A stretch of 64,000 bases of DNA from Sthenelais limicola (Eukaryota > Annelida > Polychaeta > Phyllodocida > Sigalionidae), in assembly GCA_942159475.1 (NCBI GenBank), contig OW804094.1, forward strand, positions 45,442,966-45,506,965, written 5' to 3'. The notes under the pieces are model-generated. The model was not told where the DNA came from, ran no database searches, and saw only the letters and a program-made list of their open reading frames with translations. Of this stretch, positions 51,835-62,934 are shown piece by piece; within the stretch, counting starts at the first letter, position 1, and every line of letters starts with the position of its first letter. The translations under genes were made by a program, and so were the position numbers.

Positions 51835-53925
51835 TCAAGCAAATATCAACTTGACATCGTCTTTCTTACGGTTTTGGTGTTTATCTCTTTAAATCGATTT
51901 GTTTAATGAAATGTTTATGACAGGATATAATATATTTTACCCAAAATTACCAAAGAAATCGGCGTAAAATATATTCAAGTATATTAGGTGATCTAGGTAA
52001 AATCTCCCCTAACTTAGATATCCATTATTGACAATAGTATTGCCATTTGCCACAATTTGCATTGTCTCGATCTTGAAACAGGTTCCCAGTCAGATTTCAC
52101 GGCTCCGGTCTATAAAACCTGATGAGGGCAAAGAAGAAAATAAGACAGCCAAGAACTCTTCTACCTATTATGTTCTTGTGAAACCTCTCCCTTGAGAAAA
52201 AATGCAAAGAAATTCCCCTTCTCGATTTAATGCCTAATTGATCAAAGCAAGGTACTTCTTTTCAAAGTTTCAATTCTTCCGCGTAGAATCAGACGGCTGA
52301 AAAGGTGGTGGCTCTTTTGTTAGATAAGAAATGTAACACCAGACAGGTTTTAGGAGCATGTGTATGTTGTGTGATTACTAAGAGGGGGAGTTGTTGGAAA
52401 GTAAAGGTTAGGTCCCTCAGGTCCTAAGTCCGTATTTGCATCTAGTCAATATGTAACAATCCCACGTCGACCATAAAATGTGCATTAAGGGGGTTTGTGT
52501 CGCCAATTATGTATTGTAATCAAGGACTATACTGGTCATCGCCTTCGGGTACACCCATTTGAATTATTAAACGGAGAGTAACATATTCATCACTAAAGAG
52601 AATTCTTATTTAACGTAATGGGGTTGCGAACATAATAATCCAACAATTTCCTTTGTTCTGTTGTGTCGTCAAGTACGTTTGCCCCATATACTCATCAGTA
52701 TTATGTACCGCATATTTCCTTTATGAAGCATCTGCGATCACATGCAGGGATTTGATATACAAATATATAGTTATTTTATATTGGTTCGGTTTCAGTTAGC
52801 AGTGGGATAGTGGCCCATAGAATTCCACTACATGCATAATGAAATGTTATAGAACTAAGCCGGAGACGACCGGAGAAAAAAACAATACAATAATGGCGAC
52901 AATAATGATGAAATCACTGAAGGAAAGTTGTATTCAAACTCATCAAAATACGAATAGAAAACGCCTTTATTATCCATTATATCTATGAAAGATGCCCTAA
53001 TGCCCGAGGGGCCTTGAATCGCCCTAGTAAAAAAGACGACGATACGTTGACAAGGCTTCGGTATATGAGGAGATGTATAAGCCTTGAACCACGACAGGAG
53101 ACACCCTGTCACTTGTGCTGCAAAACACTCTACATCTCCCGCTTTAAGTAAGAAATAAAGAAAGGCAGCCAACTGTCTATCATTGGGCTAGCCTTGCTTA
53201 GGTATTTCCCTCCATAGCGTAGATAGATGATGCCGTTATAACGCGGGCGAAAGGAAGAAGACTGAGGAATGTTCTAAATTTGATTGCCAAATCATGTTGT
53301 CATGGATCAAGGCACACTTGGTACACAAGTGGAAGAACAATGAAGAAGGTTTGAGATGGAAATAAAGCAATGGTAATGATGATGATAGTCAATCTAGACT
53401 TGGTGAAACGTTGCCATTTTGATGCCATTTGATTTGACGGAACATTTTATTACTCGAAAGAAGAATGGCGATTACAAAGAAGTTGTACATACGGAAATTA
53501 AACTTTTGCGGCTCAATTGGCATGACGTTTACAATATCAATTACTTGGGAGACCGCTTCTATTTAGTTGTCAATCTAGAAGGTCCTATCTTAAATCACAG
53601 GAAATGCTCCGAGAGTACATCAGACAAATCCTGATAATTGTAGACGGTACATACATACATATTATACTAGCCCGAGAGCAAGACAGCAAGACAGATACAC
53701 CGTCAGGAAACACTATTATATGTAGCATAGCAGAGTGAAGTTTATCAACCATGCAGGAGCTTGCGGAAGTCCATGTTCAGCTAAGAGAGGAAATGGGGAC
53801 AATCTTGCAAAACTGACCAGAATAACGCTTCTGAGTATGTATTATAGTATCTCTGAGACGGCTAGGACCTGATATAATGGGATCCCATTTCTCCTATACC
53901 CTATTTTAGCGCCTAGATCTATAGT
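51835..53925. other. Non-coding stretch
   Basis: AT-rich unique sequence. A 105-codon minus-strand frame (52855-53172) and a 71-codon plus-strand frame (53419-53634) show no recognised domain and no supporting splice signals. Confidence 0.45.
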
Positions 53926-53929
53926 TCTT

Positions 53930-53976
53930 CACCAGGGGGAGTAATTATTTCACAAAGCTTGTCAGCGCCCTCCTCC
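53930..53976. promoter_or_regulatory. Pair of CTCF-like motifs
   Basis: CACCAGGGGGAGT (53930-53942) on the plus strand and GGAGGAGGGCGCTG (53976-53963) on the minus strand both resemble the CTCF core, in opposite orientation and about 20 bp apart. Each has mismatches to the full consensus. Confidence 0.2.
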
Positions 53977-54421
53977 GACAACTCCTGAATAATGAAAAGA
54001 GTACAAGGCGAGACCGGAAATGATCTTAGTTTAGGGCGCCGGAGAATGGACGATCTGTCCTGGCCTATATTTATTTCATAATATTTTCCAACGCGATGAG
54101 AGCCACTGGCAAGTCTATGATTCAGTACGTATAATCTAGGAAGGTTATTGAATGGGAAGTTTCACCTTGCAGTAGATAAAATGTGAAGAAAAATGACCAG
54201 CACTATGTAAATCCCGGGCTTACTTAACTGTCAATCGATACAGCCATCTTCCAGGGTATGGATTGTTTGTCATTTTGGCAGAGTGTGATTCATAAGGGGA
54301 TGATCAACATTATACCTTTTTGAACAGGTGCATGCAATTAATGCTTTGTTCTGCACTAACGGAATGGTGTTCACCATCCGATACATCTTTAGACTCCAAG
54401 TATAATTACCTTATTTCTCGA

Positions 54422-54459
54422 CAGACTTTCGGCTGTTATCGACAGCCTTCCTCAGTCTG
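54422..54459 (-). mobile_element. Third hammerhead-like end, minus strand
   Basis: Read on the minus strand, CTGAGGA (54455-54449) is followed by a perfect 6-bp helix GGCTGT/ACAGCC with a 5-nt loop, then GAAAG (54430 downward). The outer hexamers CAGACT and AGTCTG (54454-54459 and 54422-54427) are also exact complements. It shares the core order of the copies near 3856 and 51779 but differs in the helix sequence, so it is a different family member or a covarying copy. No open reading frame of an element is recognisable on either side. Confidence 0.4.
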
Positions 54460-54512
54460 ATCATATGACTTATAATTCATGTGACACCGTACTTGGTGTG
54501 GTGCGCGCCCCC

Positions 54513-54527
54513 GTCCCCCTGGTGTTC
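54513..54527 (-). promoter_or_regulatory. CTCF-like motif
   Basis: On the minus strand, ACACCAGGGGGACG resembles the CTCF core with one departure (GAC for GCG). It lies 540 bp from the pair at 53930-53976. Confidence 0.2.
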
Positions 54528-55197
54528 ATCATGGTGATATATTTATGATATGAATCAGTTTCTATAAGTACGTAGCTGGCAACCTCCACTACAATCAGCT
54601 AGGAATGCCGTACACAGATTCTGAGTAGGTGTTGGGTGATATTGTATTGTGCAACGATGAACCGAATAATTTCAATGGAGAATAACATGAACTGACATTA
54701 GTATTTTGCTTCTTGACGAACTTATTCTTTCGCAGTTGAAAGCGACATTTTAGGATGTGCAACACAGCTGACTTTACCCATTGGAACATCTTTGTTCATG
54801 GGGCTTTCAAGACCTTCTCCTCTTTGATTGATCGCTTGGGTGATAAACCCAAGGTTTTATTATGATAAAACAATTCATAATAAGAAATAGTATGCTCATC
54901 GTACTAGAAACACTCACCAAAGTAGAGCTCAGGAATATGATATGTACACGTCAATACACAAACTAACTTTCGTCCATTACCGTTCCCATACCTTTAATAT
55001 TATAAATAAGGTCATCTTAATCATACATACATATATATGGCTTAAATGTAACATTTTGCCGTACTACTCAGGGGAGTTGAAGGGCCATTCCCGATTGTAC
55101 GTTTGCTCGAACACGGTCACGTGACTAGGCATCACAACAAGATGTTGGCAGTGGCCTGTCTCTTGACTCTGGGAATAAACTACATCAGTAAGGACTA

Positions 55198-55598
55198 GAC
55201 AGAGAGCTAGAGAGAGTGGGGAGTAGAGATGCAGGGAAGGAGAGAGGGGAGGGAGAGATACCGAGAGGCAGAGAGAAAGAGGGATAAAGTCGGAAGATAG
55301 AGATACCGGGAGGGAGAGAGGTAGAGGGATAGAGGGAGGAAGAGGGATAAGCAGAAAGAGAGAGAGAAGGGGAGAAAGAGGGAGAGAGGGAGAGGGACAG
55401 AGAGAAAAAAGACGGGGAAAGAGATAGAGATAGGTAGAGGGATAGAAAGAGGAAGCGGGATGCAGCAGAAAGAGAGAGAGAGAGAGGGAGAGAGAGAGAG
55501 ACCGGGAGAGAGACTAGAGCAGAGGTGCAGGGATAGTATAGAGAGAGTGGAAGTAGAGAGAAGAGGGAGGAAAGATAGACAGTGACACAGAGAGAGTT
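55198..55598 (+). repeat. 400-bp polypurine GA-rich tract
   Basis: Almost uninterrupted A and G with GGGAGAGAG, GATAGAG and GAGAGAG units and a pure GA core near 55470-55500. It is the longest simple-sequence block in the window. The 131-codon minus-strand frame across it is a Ser/Leu/Pro translation of the repeat. Confidence 0.95.
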
Positions 55599-56378
55599 CC
55601 ACCTGAAGGCCTAATATTCATACGTCAACATTGTCTTTTATTGGTTGCTCTTGAATAATGTAAAACACACAGGCCTAGGAAAAGTGGCACTGGTGGCTTG
55701 AATGCAAGGAGACCTAGATGGTGTTTGCGTCGAAAAGAGAGGGTAGAGGAGGGGGACAGGTTGTTCCTCCTGATACTACCTGATGATATTGTAGTATTTC
55801 CGTTTGGAATTTAATAGTATTTATAGAGTATAAGACTTCCGAGATAATACCCACCATATATATATATAGGCACAACAACTACAAACATTTTCACCAATAT
55901 TTCTGCACTTCAGATTCTTTCCGCAGAACAAAGATTGAGCCATATATATTTTCGATGATTTGTGGAAAGCATTATTAAAGAAGGCACCGAACTTGTAGGC
56001 TCACTTCACATCTTTGTGTCATCTGATCAACCAAACACCTAAATACATTCTTTGATAAAAATCTTCTTTCTCACCCTCCATCTAATATTTCATCTAATCT
56101 GCGTGGCAAGCAAATAACTTGTGCTATAGTGGACGCAACAATAACCATCTTTTTATTCAGAACCTGTGGGAATGTCATGCGGGTCTTGTTGATATTCGTA
56201 AATACAAATGAAAGCATCTGACTGTCTCATCTCTATCCCTTCCTTTCAATACTCTTACCTTTATCTACCGACCTTATATTTCGTCCCAGAGTCTTATTCA
56301 ACCCTAATATATATTTCCTCCCCTTTACGTCGCCTCAACCTGCTCCTTAACTTTTAATAACCCTCCCCCAACCCCTAA

Positions 56379-56394
56379 CCCCCCCCCCCCCCCC
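56379..56394 (+). repeat. C16 homopolymer
   Basis: Sixteen consecutive C preceded by CCCTAACC-like units. This is the longest mononucleotide run seen here. Confidence 0.95.
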
Positions 56395-56439
56395 GCTCCC
56401 CAACACCACACTGGAGAACGCTACCCTTTTCCTCGGCAG

Positions 56440-56830
56440 AGCCCATTTTCTCCATTGTTTGGTCAAGGAGCAGTACCAGGCAGGAGTGGAGGCCTTGGCA
56501 GAGGTGGCAGGTGGGGAACAAGCAAGGTCCTCTGTCGTGGTTCAGGTGTGAGAAATTCGGAGCAGCCTGGCCAGCATCACCCAGCCGGGACTAGGTCTAT
56601 CCGCTCCTCCCCTTCGCCAGCTTGCCCATTGCACAAGTCCGGAAGGCCCTGGTTTAATTGATGGGAATTCAGGTCCTCGGCCGGAAGCCATTACAAGGCA
56701 AACCGGAAGGCCGGGACTTAGTGATAGATTCTGCGTGATTGATTCAGTCCGGGCCTGTGATCTATCCAATGGCCATTTCTGCAGGACAGTCTTTATAGCG
56801 GCCTTTAACCTTTCCATTTAATGATGATAT
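56440..56830. promoter_or_regulatory. GC-rich island with three TGATNNAT sites
   Basis: A 390-bp GC-rich block between a C16 run and AT-rich DNA. Within 45 bp it holds TGATAGAT (56722-56729), TGATTGAT (56736-56743) and TGATCTAT (56758-56765). All three match the PBX-HOX composite consensus TGATNNAT and are in the same orientation. A TTTAATTGATGG homeodomain-like site lies at about 56652. Clustered sites of one class suggest a developmental enhancer. Open frames across it are unrecognised. Confidence 0.35.
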
Positions 56831-56977
56831 CTCAGAAGTTCCCTCAAGACGGTTCCTCCTCACGATATCTATACTGTTATATGTTAAAGTTACTGTTATT
56901 AATTATGACATAATAAGGAGTGTTTACGTTATGCAGAACTATAGTTATATTGAAAGTTACGTACAATTTAAATTCAA

Positions 56978-57056
56978 TGCCCCCGTTGCATAACAATCTG
57001 CGAGCGCAATTTTAACACTGAAAAAGCTACTCGCAGATTGTTATGCAACGGGGGCA
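56978..57056. repeat. Perfect 27-bp inverted repeat (foldback hairpin)
   Basis: The arms 56978-57004 and 57030-57056 are exact reverse complements (TGCCCCCGTTGCATAACAAT and on to GCGAG) around a 25-nt loop. Perfect pairing over 27 bp implies a recent origin or selection. Animal microRNA precursors normally contain bulges, so a small foldback transposable element or a hairpin siRNA source is more likely. AAT flanks both ends (56976-56978 region and 57056-57058 region), but it overlaps the palindrome and is not a secure target-site duplication. I found no second copy in the window. Confidence 0.9.
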
Positions 57057-57496
57057 ATACCTGGTGTATTTGCATGGTTAATAAATATTCTTTTGTAGCA
57101 ATGTAAAGCAAGTGGGTGCACCATTCATATCATACATGTCCTCAGAATAGTGATAGTTAATATATATATATTTGCTATCAAAACTGCAACGGGTTACCGC
57201 ATAAGAAGATGATTTCAAAATTATATGATTAATCATGTGCGCGCGTATAATGTTAATCTGTGGGCGTGTATAGTGTGATTCGTGAATGCATGGTTCACGA
57301 GTCTTTCCTGAAACATTTCCCCATAAGATTCATATTTCAAAGATTAAATGTAAACGCATTGAAATGTATTTTCTGTAATATGTTCATTTGTTACTCCTTT
57401 ATACTAGATTGTATTACCGTGGTATACGTATATATTAGATAGACGTATATATAAATCTAAATCTTAATCCTAGTAATTTATGCCATTATGAAGAAT

Positions 57497-57540
57497 GCCT
57501 TATTGCCTTATGCCTTATGATTCCTTATGCCTTATGCCGT
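57497..57540 (+). repeat. Degenerate CCTTATG tandem array
   Basis: TGCCTTAT-type units recur five to six times, with one ATTCCTTATG variant. It lies 130 nt before the branch-point region of the strong acceptor at 57692. Confidence 0.75.
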
Positions 57541-57640
57541 ATAATTCTATGTTCCTTGTAATGTTCTAACCATGTTTCATTTGCCTACCCATGGACTGAT
57601 TTTTTCCTATTTTGTATGATTGCACTTATGTATTATACTT

Positions 57641-57710
57641 GAGTAACACTTCTTCTACCCATAGTCTTATTATCTTTTTTTCTTTTTTACAGCATCCGGT
57701 GAGTGTTATT
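57641..57710 (+). other. Candidate 6-nt microexon with very strong acceptor
   Basis: A near-continuous pyrimidine tract (TCTTTTTTTCTTTTTTACAG, 57673-57692) ends at a canonical acceptor, with an AGTAAC branch-like motif about 46 nt upstream. After six bases, CATCCG (57693-57698), a GTGAGTGTT donor starts at 57699. The donor is the same nonamer as at the two ratchet sites. A 6-nt microexon would add two residues (His-Pro, Ile-Arg or Ser-Gly, by frame). Longer exons from this acceptor to donor-like sites at 57758 or 57780 have stops in all frames. The alternatives are a ratchet-like site with a six-base gap or a cryptic acceptor. No host protein is known. Confidence 0.4.
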
Positions 57711-57810
57711 TCTACTACTACTTCTCCTACTCCTGAGCCTTAGTCTTACATCTACAGGTAGTGTATGGCTGTTAGGCAGGTATATTTTTATAGTTATTCA
57801 CCTCAATTAT

Positions 57811-57934
57811 CATGTGTTTCTTTTGACAGATCTTTAAAGGCCTTACAATATCAAGTATAAGGATCGACCTTCAAAAACAAATCCATCGAAAGTTTTCAAA
57901 CTTGACGATGACAGTTTGGGAAAGTGGGGCGTGA
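57811..57934 (+). other. Possible acceptor followed by 34 open codons
   Basis: TGTTTCTTTTGACAG ends at 57829, 131 nt after the donor at 57699, so the two could bound a short intron. From 57830 one frame stays open for 34 codons, beginning Ile-Phe-Lys-Gly-Leu-Thr, before TGA at 57932-57934. This frame joins in phase to CAT CCG of the preceding microexon candidate. The other two frames stop within a dozen codons. I recognise no domain and see no AATAAA signal close behind, so this is a weak candidate for a short terminal exon. A frame this long is common by chance. Confidence 0.15.
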
Positions 57935-60900
57935 GAAAGACGACTCCTTTTTGAGGTTTTGAATGATTGGCGATGTAAATGTCACATGGTATATTATAAT
58001 TGTCTATTGTGGCTCTACAAAGTATATGATTAGTACTATGTAAAATGTAGTACAGGGTAGAAATTTGATATGTTAAATATATAATATAGTACTACTTCAT
58101 TTAATACTAGTTATTTTTCATAGTCATGTCCCATATAATTAACTAACTTACTGTAGATAAATCCTTAGATCACAAAAGCTTTCCCACTGTATTTGCAGCA
58201 CCATATGAAATCCCATTAATATTTAAAAAAGTGCTGTTATCAATATTATACTCATCTTAACTATATTATGCAAACCATCACATTCACAGTACGTACTGTA
58301 GGCGATATGCTACATAGTTTCTCAATCAATACTGTCAGAATCCACAAATCTTTCCAATACACCTCTTTTAAGTCTTGCTTAAAATGATGATTTTCCTCTA
58401 CATTTCAAATGTTGACAGACAACTCTTTACAAACTTATCGGGCTCTGATCCGAGTACAAGAAGTTGGGTGTGGTTCACATCATGACAGCACACCAATATT
58501 ATACTTTGGGGATGGTTGTGACCCTTTTAACGATCACTTTTCAAAATGGGAGCTGGAATAGATGCGCAAGTATATTTAAAATCACATCGTCTTATCATAG
58601 AATCTGTCATCTACCGTACATAAGTCACTTATACGCCAGCCGACCCCTTTCCTAATCTACCTCCTATTCTCTAGATGACAATCATTCTACACAATAAGCC
58701 GCTTATGCTGATCAAGTGAAACAAACTATATCCATCCTCAAACAGAACAATCTAAAACATATTCCCGTACAAAGTCGATAGTATCGTTCAATAAAAGCCT
58801 TTAAAAGCATCCTCTTTCCCCATAAGTCACCTGACACCCCCTAAACATGGTGTTGATAAGCAAGATGGGTGTAACCAGTTCAGGAACACGACAAATCTTT
58901 CTTCGCGACTTTAATTGACTTTTCCCAAGGAGCTAAAACCAATAAAAACTTGGTACCCATCCTGTTATGATGGAAAGTACAATGGCCATGTATTCGTAGA
59001 TTTTTGCAATCGCGTATACATGAAGCATGGGTATGTTTTACAAAGGATTTAATGATTTCTTTTGTCCTCATGTTTCTGTCAGTCGTCATACTAAATCCTA
59101 AGCCACATTGGTCATATTTCTTCACGTGTGTGTACAATAATATTGAAAATACTTAATGAATGCACGGTATCTATTTTATTCCGCTATGAATTAATTTTAT
59201 TCTGTACAGCAGAAAATATCTCATCTTTTGGAATTTGATTGGAAGAGTTTACGTTTGCACTATAACAGGGTTTGTTGCTGTAAAGAAAGTCATGGATTTA
59301 TATTTAAATTATAAAGCTGTAATGAGCCAATGTCAGGGGCATTGTAGGTATTTTGGGGATGAGGTGTGACTATTCTATTAAGCTCTCACGCAAACATTCA
59401 ATGCTCCTCATTTGTTAAATGAGTATACTCAACAATGTAAACTTGACCTGGCTAAATGTACAATGAGATCTGTAGAGTCCATTCATCGAGTCCGTCAATG
59501 GATATGAATGAATTCTAAGAAGTTAGGTGACAAAATTAGTGTCCAAGCTTGGTAATAAAATCGTTTTGCAAAAATAAAGATAAGTTAGGTGGGAAAGAAG
59601 CATGGAGACGCCATATGCAAGACTTATCTATTATAGATATGACTAACTATATTATATAATATATTATAAGCAAACTGAAAGAACTAGTAACTCATTATAT
59701 CTTATAATGCAAACCACAAATCTTGCTGAGTATCGTCACCGAATAGGAGCGACTAGAAACGGTCATGAAAATGAAGGGTTAAGTTATGAAGAGGCCAAGA
59801 TATTTGCTGTAGGTAAGGTTATGTAAATCTATATGTCTGATATCTAGAGATAGATGGTGGAGCAGATGTACTTCCAAGAACTGTACATAGTTTTTACAGA
59901 CGGCCAGACGGCATATAAGTAGTACATGGAGTCGGGAATGTTTAGCAGCATACAACATGGATTTCTATTGCATGGCATTGATTTCCGACTTTGATTCAAA
60001 TCACACAATGTCCTGCCTGAAATTTAGCGCAATATTCTTTTGACTGTGTACATACTATACCGATCTTTTATTCTTTTATTAGCCAGGATCATTTCATATT
60101 GGCGCTCGATTCATAACCACCTTTTCCGGTCTATAGTTTGGTTTGTTATAGTTTGACAACTCCCACACTACAGGAATGTTTCTAAAGTAAAATTAACAGA
60201 CAGCTAATGAGTAATTCAATAGGTATCTTCGGGCTGATTTCATGGAAATCTTAATTACCCCAATCATGGATGCGAATTAGTGACAGGAAAACAATTGTCA
60301 CATTAGAGGAATGCCATATGAGAGCTTCCTTAGTGGCTAGGGTAATCGTTTTCTCTCACGCTCTCCTTCCATTTTATCGTAAATGCATATACTACTCACA
60401 AATAGAAATTCTGAGGGGGACGGGGGTTTAAAAGAAGCCTCCAACTTTCTGGTGATATACCTCGTGATATATTTTTGAACCTTCGATCATTATAGGTCTC
60501 ACTAGGCAGGAATATGAATCACTCCAACGCAAGTGGAATTAAAGAAAATTATCCACTGTAAATGCCCTCTCTACTGAATACAAATAAAACAAACCAGCTA
60601 GAAACATATTGCTTTTTCGAATCTGTGATGCAGCTACAGCGGACGGTATTCAGCAACGTCCCCTTTTGCAAAACCATAGTCCTTGCAGCAGCACTCAATA
60701 TGCATTCAGGAGAGAGTTAGTGATGGGACGAGTGCTGGGAGCTAACGAAGAAAAAAAGACAAATGCCTCACTATTGCTAATTACAGATTTAGAACTCCCC
60801 AGAGTTTAGCATGGTTAGCAATGCATTGGTAGAGGGACGGAGGCGTCGCATAATTAACTTCCTCCGCACTGTGGGACATGGTAGAGTAATAGGGGATTCG

Positions 60901-62635
60901 ACATAGTCCTCATTCTTAGTTATACAGTCAGTCATTTGCTAATGTTTATAATCATAACAAAATAATTTGAGTACTGTGGCACTACTAGAACTTATGGTAT
61001 ATCTTTAGTTTAGATATGCTTTGAAAGACAATGCTGACTCATGTTAAGTTTGTTGCCATGTTGTATCAATCAATCTTAGTACCATGACCTGTCCTGTCTA
61101 ACATGACCTTTGATCAATATCTATATTTGTAGATATGGCTGCATGTCATCATACCTATTTTAGTACTGTAGAGATTCAACAGAGGGATTGTAAGAGTTAC
61201 GTCTCTAAACCTTTAAATCTACTGGAATTCCATCGATTTATTGCTAGGGAGCAATAGTACTAATTGTTACACACGAAAGTATGGCACAATCTGAGTTCAC
61301 ATTTCTTCAAACCTAGTAAGGATATGTGAAAATTCCCAATTTTATCAGCATCTAGCATCACCTCTACAACAAGGCAAATCTCCTATTCCTGACAATTGTT
61401 GATGCACCAACTGCGGTCGAATGAGGAGTAACAAGCAAATACGAACAGATATAATCTAGGAAATCAAATGGTGGCCAGGTGGGATCCACATTGAGAACAC
61501 TTTTCTTTATGATAACCATTCATTCCATCCTCACATTTCACATGGAATATAAGTCTTTTATTGATGGTGTAGTTGAAATAGCAATATTGCGTTTACTCAA
61601 AAGTGCCAGACAGATATAAACTTCCACAATTAAACTCTAATCCATGCGCCCTCTTTTGAAAAAGTCCATAACCTAGCCAAAGCTTTCAAGACGATATGTG
61701 GAATTGGAGCGAATATTTTCCCCAAGTCTCCAGTTTAAAGAGGGCCTTTTCATAGGCACGTGAAAGGTGTCGACGCCAATGCTAGATATATGATTAAATT
61801 GGTACAGTCAGTTGGAAAGTCACTGCCAACACAAACAATTTAGACCACTTATGGGGTGCCAATCAATCGGCAACAATATACACGTCAGAGGCTGTAGGAA
61901 GTTGAACCACCCCAGATAACCTGTTCAAGTGACCATTGCCCATGAATCAATCCAATCATCTATGACATGCTATACATAATATCAAGGCTGTGAATCCCAA
62001 CATGACCCTAGAATCCATTTTACAGATAGCGACATTGCCCAATTGAAGGGGATTTTTAACAATGAAACTGGTTTTAAAATGAATGGATAGCAAACAAAAC
62101 TATTGCTTCCATTCTATATTGGACCACATAGCCTGGATATCATAACTTAAGACCAAAAGACAAAATGATTCGAGGTTGATGTCATTGTCTTGCAATCCCT
62201 GTGTTTCGTCTTCGAGCAATCATTAATTTAATTGATTTCTGGCGCTGCAAACTGTGTATCAAGGTTGTGTATCCAGGCTATGGGGACATCGTATTGACAT
62301 CGTAGAAGGATATTATCATGGCAGTTTCCAATCACTTCCTTCAAACATCTCATGATGGTAGTATTTCGGCACTCTTAAGGATCCTTTAGTATCATGTCAC
62401 ATCATTTCTAATATTTCTTTTACATATTTTGGATGTAACTATCATCGGAATACTGATCACGTTTTATATTAAAAGAACGTTAGACTTAATCTTTAAAACG
62501 TGTACATCGCTACAGTACACTGCCTGGCACATTTAGTTAGTTAGGTATTTGTATATCTCACATCCCTTTCATTCGGTTCCCAATAGCGGTGTCATCATTT
62601 CCATATTCTGCCTTCCCTCATTCTCTCCCCCGCCT
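57935..62635. other. Long AT-rich stretch, no gene seen
   Basis: Unique AT-rich sequence with only short open frames. A TAG/GTAAGG junction at 59812/59813 has a weak pyrimidine tract. No RNA gene, repeat array or intact mobile element recognised. Confidence 0.5.
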
Positions 62636-62639
62636 CTGT

Positions 62640-62930
62640 TTTAGTTCCCCCTCTTTTCTCTTTGTTACATGGGCCTTGGAGAGAAGCCCATCGGTTCACG
62701 GACCATTTTTATAGTGTTAACACTTGCGATAAGCTTATGGGGAAGACAGTAGCGGCCTTGGCCGAGTTTCTTTTAGACATAAAAGCGAGACACAGTTGGT
62801 TTGTGTTCAGTCACGTGGGTGCCCACGTGATAAAGCAAGGGCAGAGGGCGCTACTGTGTTCTGGCCTTTGGTGCTCTGAGGGCAGCAATGCCCCCTAGGA
62901 CCTGAAGGGGGCCTTTTTGTCTTTCCCTGC
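62640..62930. promoter_or_regulatory. GC-rich island: E-box palindrome and CTCF-like motif
   Basis: TCACGTGGG-TG-CCCACGTGA (62811-62830) is a perfect inverted repeat of two CACGTG E-boxes (62812-62817 and 62824-62829), 12 bp apart. GGGCAGAGGGCGCTA (about 62839-62853) matches the core of the CTCF consensus. GCCCCCT and AGGGGGC (62890-62913 region) form a 7-bp hairpin. The 78-codon frame across the island is unrecognised and is probably a by-product of GC content. A bHLH-Zip-bound enhancer or boundary element is inferred. Confidence 0.4.
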
Positions 62931-62934
62931 AGCT

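Noticed and set aside
52125..52160. CCTGATGAGGG followed by GAAGAAAAT, superficially hammerhead-like
   Set aside because: No stem II helix can form between CTGATGA and GAAA.
55131..55147. CAAGATGTTGGCA, 13 bases shared with the miR-31 mature sequence
   Set aside because: No complementary arm is present on either side, so no precursor hairpin can form.
58197..58213. AGCACCATATGAAATC, one base from the core of miR-29
   Set aside because: The expected complementary arm is missing. Only a 6-bp CAGCAC/GTGCTG pairing is nearby.
59800..59820. Plus-strand TTTGCTGTAG/GTAAGG junction
   Set aside because: Weak tract with several purines. Probably chance.
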